DNA of 10,094 nt from an uncultured bacterium (GCA_903896915.1 CAITZN010000334.1:1-10094); one strand, 5' to 3'. Shown: positions 1 to 5,944, counted from the first letter of the stretch. Notes: generated from the letters alone by a model not told the origin. Translations and numbers: made by a program.

Positions 1-927
1 ACGCCGGCCATGATGAGCCTGGGGGTACCAGGCACTGTGGCGGTGGCTAGCAATATGTGCCATAAGTTTCCCAAAGCTCTGGTCGGCGCTATAAAACGTT
101 ATAAATACGGTCAGGTGGATATCAAGCTGGGGCTTATTATGGGCATTTTTGCTGAGATCGGCGTTCAGATCGGTATCGTCCTGCAGCGGCACATCCTGGA
201 GATTTGGGGGCAAGCCGGGTCAAACCTGTATGTCAGCTTAGTCTTTGTGTTCGTCTTGGTAGTGGTCGGTTCGTTTGTCATGCGTGACGCCTTGAAAATG
301 AAATATGCCTCAGGTACTGATGGAGCCGCTCTTTCCCTGGCTCAGCGTCTGCAAAAAATTGAACTTTGGCCGATGTTCACTTTTAAAACGGCAAATCTGC
401 GGATAAGCATGTGGTTTCTTGTACCCGTGGCTCTTGCAACCGGCATGCTTGCCGCCACCATTGCGGTGGGTGGTTTTATCGGGGTTCCCGGATTGATGTA
501 TATCATCGGCGCCACCAGCATTGTAGCCTCGGCAACCGAGCTGGTTATTGCCTTTGTCATGGGGCTTGGCGGGACGCTTATTTGGGCCTATTACGGCACT
601 GTCGACATTCGTCTGACCCTCCTCATCCTTGCCGGTTCACTCTTCGGTGTTCAATTGGGAGCTATCGGCACCACCTACGTCAAGGAGTACATGATCAAAT
701 ATGTCATGGCCACTATCATGCTGATCGTCGCGGTGAGCCGGTTTTTCGCCATACCAAAATATTTGAATGCTCTACACGTCACCTCTTTTGCTGATGGCAG
801 CGTAACTCTGATGACCCAGATCAGCTTTGGCGTTATGTGTCTAGCCTTGCTGACCGGGGCCTCTATTATCTTGGTCAGTCTTTTCAAGGCAAGAAGTCTG
901 GAACAAACCATTGCTGTGAGTGGGTGA
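1..927 (+). CDS. TauE/SafE family anion (sulfite/organosulfonate) exporter, 5'-truncated by window edge
   Basis: The reading frame is open from base 1 and ends at TGA 925-927, giving 308 residues. The first visible ATG (10) is internal: the frame before it reads T-P-A, and the glycine-rich first TauE helix normally lies further upstream, so the true start is outside the window. Two halves show the internal repeat of the TauE/SafE (formerly DUF81) family. The first has LGVPGTVAVASN-x-CHKF followed by a conserved basic loop and VDIKLGL. The second has GGFIGVPGLMYIIG, then a TVDIRLTLLILAG segment. About seven hydrophobic helices are visible, including residues near 40-62, 75-93, 136-160, 165-200, 204-225 and 275-295. 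Family members export sulfite, sulfonates or related anions across the inner membrane; the substrate cannot be read from sequence. It is followed after 5 bases by a universal stress protein, suggesting one operon. Confidence 0.9.
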   Translation, partial: TPAMMSLGVPGTVAVASNMCHKFPKALVGAIKRYKYGQVDIKLGLIMGIFAEIGVQIGIVLQRHILEIWGQAGSNLYVSLVFVFVLVVVGSFVMRDALKMKYASGTDGAALSLAQRLQKIELWPMFTFKTANLRISMWFLVPVALATGMLAATIAVGGFIGVPGLMYIIGATSIVASATELVIAFVMGLGGTLIWAYYGTVDIRLTLLILAGSLFGVQLGAIGTTYVKEYMIKYVMATIMLIVAVSRFFAIPKYLNALHVTSFADGSVTLMTQISFGVMCLALLTGASIILVSLFKARSLEQTIAVSG

Positions 928-932
928 TTAAT

Positions 933-1817
933 ATGGCTGATTCAACCAAAACTATCCTGGTAGCTATTGATCCGACTCCCGCCAGTCAATCTGCTTTTAA
1001 GCAGGCGCTCCGCTTAGCCGTCTCTATGAAAGCAAGGCTGGTGGCAGTTTCAGTGACCCCGCAGTATGAAGGGAATATGCATCGATGGGCAATTGACAAC
1101 GCCAACGAGCAGTTCAGTATTCCTTTTCAACAATGTCTGCAGGATGCACGAAATCTTGCTGATTCCCTCGGACAGTCTGTCCGCATTGTGCATAAAGTTG
1201 GGGTTCCCTGCGACGAGATTGTTGCGTTGGCGGAAGAGGCAGGGGCAGGGTTGCTCATTATCGGGTGCCCCAAACGTTCCTATGTTGAACGGGTATTGCT
1301 CGGGCGAACCGCTGTGAAAGTCATCGGACTCAGTCCATGTGATGTGTTAATGATTCCCGACGGCTCAGAGGTCAATTTTTCGCGAATACTGGTCGGGATT
1401 GACGGGTCAAAATATAGTATGGAAGCCGGACAACAAGCGCTTGATCTGGCCTTGACCTATAGTGGCGAGGTCCACGCCTTGACAGTCCTCGACATCCCCA
1501 TTAATCGAAGTCTTCTCTACAAAGTGCTTGATGAGGCCCGGCGTAAAAGCTTCACCTATTTGCAAACAATAGCAGAACAAGGCGAAAAGCTCGGCGTTCC
1601 CGTGGTTACGGCGATTCGAGAAGGTTCGTCGTATGAGGGCATCGTACAGTATGGTGAGGAACAGGCTATGCAGCTGATAGTGTTAGGCACCTTCGGGCAT
1701 ACCGCGTTGACCCGGATTCTTCTGGGAAGCGTGGTGGAACGGGTCGCAGCGCTGTCTCCTTTACCTATCCTGGTGGTGAAGAAACTGGGCAGCAATGGGG
1801 TGCGTAATTCGGTCTGA
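933..1817 (+). CDS. Universal stress protein, tandem UspA domains
   Basis: A 294-residue cytoplasmic protein with two UspA domains. Domain 1 starts at KTILVAIDPT (conserved Asp13) and domain 2 at RILVGIDGSKYS (Asp157). Domain 2 carries the full nucleotide-binding signature G-2x-G-9x-G-S (G252, G255, G265, S266), so it probably binds ATP. In domain 1 the matching stretch begins at G111 (GCPKRSYVERVLLGRTAVKV), but the second Gly is Lys and the G-S is G-R, so it is probably degenerate and structural. I chose ATG 933 because UspA homology begins right after it; the frame runs 32 codons further upstream but only inside the permease gene. The ribosome binding site is weak, which fits translational coupling to the permease stop 5 bases upstream. 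Transporter-USP pairs are common, with the USP thought to modulate the transporter or respond to energy state; that role is inferred here. Confidence 0.93.
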   Translation: MADSTKTILVAIDPTPASQSAFKQALRLAVSMKARLVAVSVTPQYEGNMHRWAIDNANEQFSIPFQQCLQDARNLADSLGQSVRIVHKVGVPCDEIVALAEEAGAGLLIIGCPKRSYVERVLLGRTAVKVIGLSPCDVLMIPDGSEVNFSRILVGIDGSKYSMEAGQQALDLALTYSGEVHALTVLDIPINRSLLYKVLDEARRKSFTYLQTIAEQGEKLGVPVVTAIREGSSYEGIVQYGEEQAMQLIVLGTFGHTALTRILLGSVVERVAALSPLPILVVKKLGSNGVRNSV

Positions 1818-1882
1818 TATCACCCTGTAACGATGGTTTAAGATGCTCTGCTGATGGCGATAAGGATTGTTTTTGGGTATGC

Positions 1883-1911
1883 AAAAAAAGGGAGGATCAA
1901 CCGATCCTCCC
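1883..1911 (-). terminator. Strong intrinsic-terminator-like hairpin, minus-strand polarity
   Basis: A perfect 9-bp stem, GGGAGGATC (1890-1898) with GATCCTCCC (1903-1911) and an AACC loop. Seven A's at 1883-1889 flank it on the left, so the classical stem-plus-U-tract layout exists only when read on the minus strand. On the plus strand the stem is followed by CCCTACTTGG, with no U-run. It lies 70 bases after the UspA stop and 20 bases before the next small ORF. No convincing minus-strand gene ends here, so its client transcript is unclear; it may protect the plus-strand operon from antisense transcription. Confidence 0.55.
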
Positions 1912-1930
1912 CCCTACTTGGAGATGAGCG

Positions 1931-2272
1931 ATGGAATCTATAGAGATTTTTACAGCAGCTATATTGATAATAGGCGCCCTTCATTTTGTTGTGACCGTTG
2001 GTACGAGGGTATCCCTCTGGTGGAATGAAACAATATCCGGGGAGCATGTCTCGGCCAAAGGAACAGATGCTGCATCCACTTTAATTGCCCAGGTTTCCGC
2101 ATCCCCCAGGCAACAGAGGAGTGACTGGTATGCTTTTTTTCATTGTTCTGATTTGCTCGGGCTAGTCCCAACGGCGCAAAAGCCACAGGTTAGACCTGAA
2201 AAAACCGCATCTGTCGGTACGTATCGTCAGTCGACCAAACGTTTGTCCCTGCGTCCTGAGTCCCGGCTGTAG
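1931..2272 (+). CDS. Hypothetical small single-span membrane protein
   Basis: A 113-residue ORF that I do not recognise. ATG 1931 has a good ribosome binding site (GGAG at 1920-1923, 7 bases upstream). Residues about 5-29 form one hydrophobic segment (FTAAILIIGALHFVVTVG) followed by RVSLWW, which would give a single-span inner-membrane anchor. The remaining roughly 80 residues are polar, rich in S, Q, R and K, and show no motif. The C-terminal half has the look of non-selected translation, so the real protein may be shorter or decayed. It sits alone between the UspA operon and another small ORF. The good ribosome binding site and convincing membrane segment are the only support. Confidence 0.4.
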   Translation: MESIEIFTAAILIIGALHFVVTVGTRVSLWWNETISGEHVSAKGTDAASTLIAQVSASPRQQRSDWYAFFHCSDLLGLVPTAQKPQVRPEKTASVGTYRQSTKRLSLRPESRL

Positions 2273-2506
2273 TATTTTGGGCAGCCCTGTTTTTTGACTG
2301 ACATTGGAGGTGGGAAGTTCGTCATACAGGACGTCGTAAAGCTCTGTACAGTATCTGTTTTGAGAGAGGATTGTTCGTTTATCAAAAATGTGGACCTTCT
2401 TTCCATCGTCCGTTGGTAACGCGGTTGGAGCTCAAGCAATTTAACCATCAGCAGCAAGTGAATACGCCGGGGGTGTTGAGTTCATTTTTGCGGAAAAGGG
2501 TGATGC

Positions 2507-2737
2507 ATGAAATTATTAATTGGAATCTATCAGGAAAAAGAACAGGTTGACCGTTACTTTGACTCGATTGTCGAGGAGTCTGATGCCGTTGTGGAAGTGG
2601 GGCCATTTTTTTCGCAACACCAGGCTATGGAATGGATGGAGTTTCTTGGAAACAAGATGAGCAACTGTACCATGGCGCATTATTGCTCAGAAGAGAGGAG
2701 CAAAAGGCCCTGGTATGGGTTTGCCACTGTTTGTTGA
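2507..2737 (+). CDS. Hypothetical 76-residue soluble protein
   Basis: A 76-residue ORF that I do not recognise. ATG 2507 is preceded by a purine-rich site (AAAAGGG, 2494-2500) at 6 bases. The N-terminus reads MKLLIGIYQEKEQVDRYFD, a plausible beta strand followed by a charged helix. Next come VVEVGPFFSQHQAMEWMEFL, in which an aromatic 'GPF' turn leads into an amphipathic helix, and a Cys-containing tail (NCTMAHYC, ending ATVC). No signal peptide or membrane segment is seen, so it should be cytoplasmic. Residue composition is protein-like throughout, better than in the 1931 ORF. A weak terminator-like hairpin follows about 40 bases after the stop. Function unknown; it may be a lineage-specific small protein. 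Confidence 0.5.
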   Translation: MKLLIGIYQEKEQVDRYFDSIVEESDAVVEVGPFFSQHQAMEWMEFLGNKMSNCTMAHYCSEERSKRPWYGFATVC

Positions 2738-2774
2738 TCGGCGTAGCTCTTAGACATCTTCGTTAAATCCCCCC

Positions 2775-2798
2775 CCCGCATTTTTTTAAACGGGTTTT
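2775..2798 (+). terminator. Weak terminator-like hairpin after the 76-residue ORF
   Basis: CCCG (2775-2778) can pair with CGGG (2791-2794), with an inner TTT/AAA helix around a T-rich loop and a short TTTT tail (2795-2798). It follows a run of nine C's (2769-2777) that is itself unusual. The stem is short and bulged, so this is only a candidate. Confidence 0.25.
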
Positions 2799-2986
2799 CG
2801 TTGTTTCGTCCAAAAAATACAAGAAATGTTCTTCGAATAAGAAACGGTTTGCTCTGTTTCAAGGTAAAAGTGCGCACGTTCCTTCATTGGATGTAGGCAT
2901 CGTTGCCACCTTCACTTGTCGGTCATTTTCAAAGTGACTCAATAAACAGTTTTCATCCTCATCGATATCAGTTCCTAAAGAGCTGA

Positions 2987-3021
2987 GCGCAATATGCAAT
3001 GCATGCCAACATGCATTGCGC
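2987..3021. repeat. Inverted repeat with two alternative pairings
   Basis: GCAATGCATG (2996-3005) and CATGCATTGC (3010-3019) form a perfect 10-bp inverted repeat around CCAA. An overlapping alternative pairs GCGCAAT (2987-2993) with ATTGCGC (3015-3021), because the left side holds a direct repeat of GCAAT. No U-run follows, so it is not a terminator. It lies about 250 bases before the cyclase start and could be an operator for a dimeric regulator or an RNA hairpin. Confidence 0.5.
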
Positions 3022-3054
3022 CGATTGAATAAGATAATTGCCTAGCTTCTGCAA

Positions 3055-3066
3055 GAACGTTCGTTC
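3055..3066. promoter_or_regulatory. Candidate GAAC-N4-GTTC operator (LexA-like)
   Basis: The bases aGAACGTTCGTTCGa match the core of the Gram-positive-type LexA box (CGAAC-N4-GTTCG) except at the first position. A TTGAAA hexamer follows at 3073-3078, without a clear -10 partner. Chance occurrence of such a 12-base pattern is possible, and the LexA motif of this lineage is not known from this sequence, so support is weak. Confidence 0.15.
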
Positions 3067-3267
3067 GATACATTGAAAAGGGGCTTTCTCAGGGCCAAAT
3101 TATTAGGTATATATCTTTCACTCCTTCCTCAAAAGATTCGGTCACTATTTTTTGTGGCTAAAATGTGGGCTAACCAACAAGATGTTGTATCCATCTGCCG
3201 GCCTGAGAATATATGAACGGCATCATTGTCCAACGGGCCATATCTAATAAATATTATTGAGGTGGCT

Positions 3268-4563
3268 TTGCAGCTGAACGAACAACCAGCATCCGGTTTC
3301 AACATGAAACTTGTAATGACCTTCTCCTGCCTGCTCTGGGCGACTCTTATCACGCTTTCCTATTGTTGGAATCTGCAGAAAAATCAGGAGCAGCATGTGG
3401 CTACTCTTTTGCAGGCGGCACGGAGTTTTTTTCAGCAAATCGAGATCACCAGGGAATGGAACGCCAGTCACGGTGGCATTTATGCCCCTGTCACCGAGGC
3501 AACCGTTCCTAATTCTTATCTCAAAACCCCGCTACGCGATATTCGAGTTGGCCCCGACCTGGAGCTCACTAAAATCAATCCTGCCTTCATGACCAGGCAG
3601 ATATCTGAAGTCGCTCAAAAACACAACAATATCCAGTTCCAAATCACCAGCCTTAACCCCATCCGTCCCCAGAATGCAGCAACAGAACGGGAAAAGGCGG
3701 CCTTGCTGTTGTTTGAGCAGGGGCAGGCACAAGAGATCGGGCAAGTCGTTAAGACAGGCTCCAGCCCGGCTTTTTTTTATATGGCGCCGCTCATTACCGG
3801 CAAATCCTGTCTACAATGCCATCAGGATCAGGGCTACAAGGAAGGTGATGTCAGGGGAGGGATAAGCGTCACCTTGCCCTATACGCCTCTTTCCTTCTCC
3901 GTCCCCCTCGCTGCAGGCCATCTGGGGCTGGGGCTCATTGGCCTGGGCAGTATTCTTTTCCTCGGCGTGAAGCTCAACCGTGCCTACAGCACCATTAAAC
4001 ATCAGGCTATCATTGATGCGCTGACTGGAATCCCAAACCGCAGGAGTTTTACCGAAAGGTTTCTGGAAGAGGTCAAACGGCATAAACGCAACGAGAATTC
4101 GCTTTCGCTGTTGATGTGCGATATTGATAATTTTAAGGCTTATAACGACACCTACGGCCACAGCGCCGGCGATGAATGTCTGCTGCAGACGGCTCAGGGC
4201 ATCAGGAAATCGCTGCAACGATCAGGAGATTTTTGTGCCCGGTACGGCGGCGAGGAGTTTGTCATCATTTTGCCGAGCACCAAGGCAAAGGGCGCTCTTC
4301 GCGTTGCCGAAGCCATCGTCGCCAATGTGCGGAACCTTGCGATCAGGCATGAAAAATCGTTGCCGGAACAATATGTCACGGTAAGTGTCGGTGTGGCGAC
4401 CACCTCTACCGACCAGGCTGATTTCTCTGAAATTCTGATGAAGCAGGCCGACACTGCCCTGTATCAGGCCAAAAATAGCGGCCGTAATTGCGTGCGTGTT
4501 TTTGCGGAAAGCTCGCAGGAGCAACCGGTTGCTGGAGACCCGGACTTCGGAGTGACAGATTGA
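3268..4563 (+). CDS. Membrane diguanylate cyclase with periplasmic heme-c DUF3365 sensor domain
   Basis: A 431-residue protein that makes c-di-GMP from two GTP. Order: short N-terminus; transmembrane helix about 15-34 (LVMTFSCLLWATLITLSYCW); periplasmic DUF3365 (Tll0287-like) domain about 40-215, with a c-type heme motif C181-L-Q-C184-H185; second helix about 220-240; cytoplasmic GGDEF domain about 258-415. The GGDEF domain looks active: DALTGIPNRR, metal-binding D285-I-D287, GGEEF at 327-331 and an RxxD inhibition site (318-321) at canonical spacing. The heme domain suggests sensing of redox state or a small gas such as NO or O2 (inference). Start choice: TTG 3268 has GAGG at 3259-3262 with 5-base spacing. 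ATG 3304 lacks a ribosome binding site but would leave a normal signal anchor, and the frame is open to TTG 3226. Its stop overlaps the next ATG by one base, so the two are translationally coupled. Confidence 0.93.
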   Translation: MQLNEQPASGFNMKLVMTFSCLLWATLITLSYCWNLQKNQEQHVATLLQAARSFFQQIEITREWNASHGGIYAPVTEATVPNSYLKTPLRDIRVGPDLELTKINPAFMTRQISEVAQKHNNIQFQITSLNPIRPQNAATEREKAALLLFEQGQAQEIGQVVKTGSSPAFFYMAPLITGKSCLQCHQDQGYKEGDVRGGISVTLPYTPLSFSVPLAAGHLGLGLIGLGSILFLGVKLNRAYSTIKHQAIIDALTGIPNRRSFTERFLEEVKRHKRNENSLSLLMCDIDNFKAYNDTYGHSAGDECLLQTAQGIRKSLQRSGDFCARYGGEEFVIILPSTKAKGALRVAEAIVANVRNLAIRHEKSLPEQYVTVSVGVATTSTDQADFSEILMKQADTALYQAKNSGRNCVRVFAESSQEQPVAGDPDFGVTD

Positions 4564-4862
4564 TGAAAAATCCTGACAGGGCCACCGTTGAGCGGCTCGA
4601 GCAATTGCCCAATATCGGCATGGCCATGGCCGAGGATCTGCGGTTGCTTGGGATTGAGCACCCACAACAGCTGATTGGTCAAGACCCGCTGCAATTATGG
4701 CAGGCTTTGGGACAGAAAACCGGACAGCGCCACGATCCCTGCGTACTCGACACCTTCATGGCTGCCATCGATTTTATGGAAGGAGGCGAGTCCCGCCCCT
4801 GGTGGTCCTTTACCGCTGAACGAAAGCATCTGTATGGTCAGGTAACAAACCCTGAGAGGTAG
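4563..4862 (+). CDS. Cdd1-family helix-hairpin-helix protein
   Basis: A 99-residue cytoplasmic protein. ATG 4563 overlaps the TGA of the diguanylate cyclase (TGATG), so I use it rather than the in-frame ATG 4488, which lies inside the cyclase gene. Residues 15-31 (LPNIGMAMAEDLRLLGI) form a helix-hairpin-helix of the kind that binds DNA without sequence specificity. They are followed by the family signature: a DP-x-x-LW segment (41-46), then TGQRHDPCVLDTF (53-65) and an acidic-aromatic end (FMEGGESRPWW). This pattern is that of the Cdd1 'pathogenicity locus' family, related to the TfoX C-terminal domain and sometimes annotated as mitomycin resistance protein; its biochemical role is not established. 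Length is typical. Coupling to a c-di-GMP enzyme is notable, but a functional link is inference only. Confidence 0.88.
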   Translation: MKNPDRATVERLEQLPNIGMAMAEDLRLLGIEHPQQLIGQDPLQLWQALGQKTGQRHDPCVLDTFMAAIDFMEGGESRPWWSFTAERKHLYGQVTNPER

Positions 4863-4910
4863 GAAGGGTGGTTTGGGTGCAGGCTGAGGGCCGCAGCTGG
4901 ACAGAGGATA

Positions 4911-5285
4911 TTACAGCAGAGTGCCCCGGAACAGATAGGCGGTCAGGGCCGCACCCAGGATGGCGACAATAATATTGATGAACGCACCAAGATTGACGAA
5001 GTATCCAATTGGTATTTCGCTAGGTTTAAGTGTTTGCAGAACGTTACGGTACTGCAGAACTGCCACTGCGGAAGACAACGACCCCAGAATGATAAATGAA
5101 AGGCCGATCCAGAAAGAGAGCCCTCGTTGGAGCGGTTCGCTGTGATTCGATGACAGCATATGGCTAAACAAGCCGAAACGTTCGACCACAAAACCAAAGG
5201 CCATGAGGGTCAGCGAAGTGCGCGTCCACGCCATCAGGGTACGCTCAGCAGCAAAGAAAACTCTGGGATCGTTCAGGTCAGACAT
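4911..5285 (-). CDS. DUF202 (YidH-type) inner-membrane protein
   Basis: A 124-residue minus-strand protein. The DUF202 signature is clear: FFAAERTLMAWTRTSLTLMAFGFVVERFG (residues 10-38), which covers the amphipathic lead-in and first membrane helix. Two more helices follow (about 58-80, WIGLSFIILGSLSSAVAVL, and about 98-118, NIIVAILGAALTAYLF). The role of DUF202/YidH proteins is unknown. Start at ATG 5285: the minus strand shows AGAGGA with GAGG 8 bases before it; a TTG six codons upstream (5303) is less likely. It is convergent with the Cdd1 gene, with 48 bases between the stops and no clear terminator there. It diverges from the 92-residue ORF, sharing the 230-base spacer as promoter region. 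Confidence 0.92.
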   Translation of the reverse strand: MSDLNDPRVFFAAERTLMAWTRTSLTLMAFGFVVERFGLFSHMLSSNHSEPLQRGLSFWIGLSFIILGSLSSAVAVLQYRNVLQTLKPSEIPIGYFVNLGAFINIIVAILGAALTAYLFRGTLL

Positions 5286-5419
5286 GATGATATCCTCTGG
5301 CAAGGCTGGAAACTAAGGGGCGGGACAGTAACGTACGCAATTATAGGATCTTCTCTTTGCAGTGTAGCCCCCGATCTCCGAGCAAAATAGCACGAAGCGG
5401 ATTTATGGGAAAGAGAATA

Positions 5420-5489
5420 GATCCAGGCTTGAGGGGCAAGTCTGGATCCGAACGCCGGCGACCCTACGAGAGGGCGGGGAACACCCGCC
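5420..5489 (+). promoter_or_regulatory. Hairpin-rich 5' leader upstream of the 92-residue protein
   Basis: Three stems lie in a row just before the next gene. Stem 1: GATCCAGGCTTG (5420-5431) with CAAGTCTGGATC (5437-5448), 12 pairs including one G-U, loop AGGGG. Stem 2: CCCT (5462-5465) with AGGG (5471-5474), loop ACGAG. Stem 3: GGCGGG (5473-5478) with CCCGCC (5484-5489), loop GAACA. Stems 2 and 3 share bases 5473-5474, so they partly exclude each other. The ribosome binding site (GGAG, 5505-5508) follows closely. No U-tract is present, so control, if any, would act on translation or RNA stability. It matches no riboswitch class I can recall. Confidence 0.4.
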
Positions 5490-5515
5490 TGTCAACAACC
5501 AACCTGGAGAAACCC

Positions 5516-5794
5516 ATGGGCCTGTTACCGATTATGGAAAAAGGGAAACCAATGGCCGGTCATGCTGACTGGCCGCTGTTTTACATGAACGACTTCTCCA
5601 AGCTGGGGCTTGTGGTCACAGAACTGGCCCAGGCGTCGGCGGTGCTGGAGGCGGGCGGGTACCGGGTGTTTGACAATGGCAGGGTGCTGCAGGTTGACGA
5701 CGCAGGTCAGCTGGGAGCAGTCTTTGCGGTTCTGTCGGAACATCAGGTTGCGTATGAACTCGCTGATCTGATCAGCTGCGTCTATCAGGGCTGA
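5516..5794 (+). CDS. Hypothetical 92-residue protein, possible ACT-like fold
   Basis: I do not recognise this family. ATG 5516 is chosen because GGAG (5505-5508) lies 7 bases upstream; the frame extends 53 codons further, but that part has an Arg/Ser-rich, non-protein-like composition and covers the hairpin leader. Residues after about 27 (MNDFSKLGLVVTELAQASAV, then an AGGYRVFDNGRVLQVDD stretch, a helix QLGAVFAVLSEHQV and the end DLISCVYQG) suggest a beta-alpha-beta-beta-alpha-beta order. That is the arrangement of ACT-type small-ligand-binding domains (inference from pattern only). There is no signal peptide or membrane segment, so it is cytoplasmic. The gene is monocistronic-looking: a structured leader precedes it and several inverted repeats overlap and follow its stop. 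Prediction as a real gene is fairly sure; function is unknown. Confidence 0.72.
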   Translation: MGLLPIMEKGKPMAGHADWPLFYMNDFSKLGLVVTELAQASAVLEAGGYRVFDNGRVLQVDDAGQLGAVFAVLSEHQVAYELADLISCVYQG

Positions 5795-5824
5795 TAAGAC
5801 TTCTGAATCTGCCCGGCGGGCAGA
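5762..5824. repeat. Three consecutive short hairpins around the stop of the 92-residue ORF
   Basis: GCTGATC (5762-5768) pairs with GATCAGC (5770-5776) inside the coding end. TATCAG (5783-5788) pairs with CTGATA (5791-5796) across the stop codon. TCTGCCC (5808-5814) pairs with GGGCAGA (5818-5824) with loop GGC just after it. The last is GC-rich and stable but has no U-run downstream, so it may protect an RNA 3' end or be a weak, factor-assisted terminator. Confidence 0.4.
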
Positions 5825-5840
5825 GAGAAATGAATCGTCA

Positions 5841-5883
5841 GGTGAATATCGTGGATCGTCCAGGCGCGTCACCGATATTCACC
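5841..5883. repeat. Perfect 11-bp inverted repeat with 21-base spacer upstream of the A2M gene
   Basis: GGTGAATATCG (5841-5851) and CGATATTCACC (5873-5883) are exact inverted copies. The spacer contains a small GGA/TCC hairpin. It ends 61 bases before the A2M start codon, has no U-tract on either strand, and sits where an operator or a structured leader would be expected. Confidence 0.5.
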
Positions 5884-5944
5884 AACCACTTGAGATTGTT
5901 GCAAGAGGATTCCATTGGGTTGAACACTCTACAAAGGAAAATAA

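Larger units (their letters stand above)
2738..3267 (+). other. Intergenic stretch without a supported gene
   Basis: About 530 bases between the 76-residue ORF and the diguanylate cyclase. It is AT-rich relative to the flanking genes and contains a C9 run, the weak hairpin at 2775-2798, a strong inverted repeat at 2987-3021 and a GAAC-N4-GTTC element at 3055-3066. Short ORFs on either strand here lack ribosome binding sites and protein-like composition. No tRNA or recognisable riboswitch is seen. It probably holds the promoter and regulatory region of the cyclase, but no convincing -35/-10 pair can be singled out. Confidence 0.5.

Noticed and set aside
2116..2163. Tiny hydrophobic peptide MLFFIVLICSG at ATG 2130 with a GGAG upstream, resembling a cut-off signal peptide
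   Set aside because: Only 11 codons, inside the 113-residue ORF in another frame, with no continuation in any frame that looks like a secreted protein; chance is the simplest explanation.
2227..2457. Minus-strand ORF of 76 codons that might feed the minus-strand terminator at 1883-1911
   Set aside because: It starts with TTG and has no ribosome binding site; its Lys/Arg/Ser-rich sequence shows no motif, and the terminator is over 300 bases further on.
2680..2877. Minus-strand ORF of 65 codons over the C9 run
   Set aside because: It overlaps the end of the better-supported 76-residue plus-strand ORF and has a low-complexity composition without motifs.
4863..4910. Possible bidirectional terminator between the convergent Cdd1 and DUF202 genes
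   Set aside because: Only a 4-bp GCTG/CAGC stem is visible and there is no T- or A-run on either side.
5462..5474. Hairpin with an ACGA-containing loop, considered as a mini-ykkC (guanidine-II) riboswitch
   Set aside because: That class needs two hairpins with ACGR loops; the neighbouring stems have AGGGG and GAACA loops, and the downstream gene is not a known guanidine transporter or enzyme.
5525..5872. Minus-strand ORF of 115 codons opposite the 92-residue gene
   Set aside because: It is the antisense shadow of the plus-strand gene, which has a good ribosome binding site and protein-like composition; the minus ORF lacks both.
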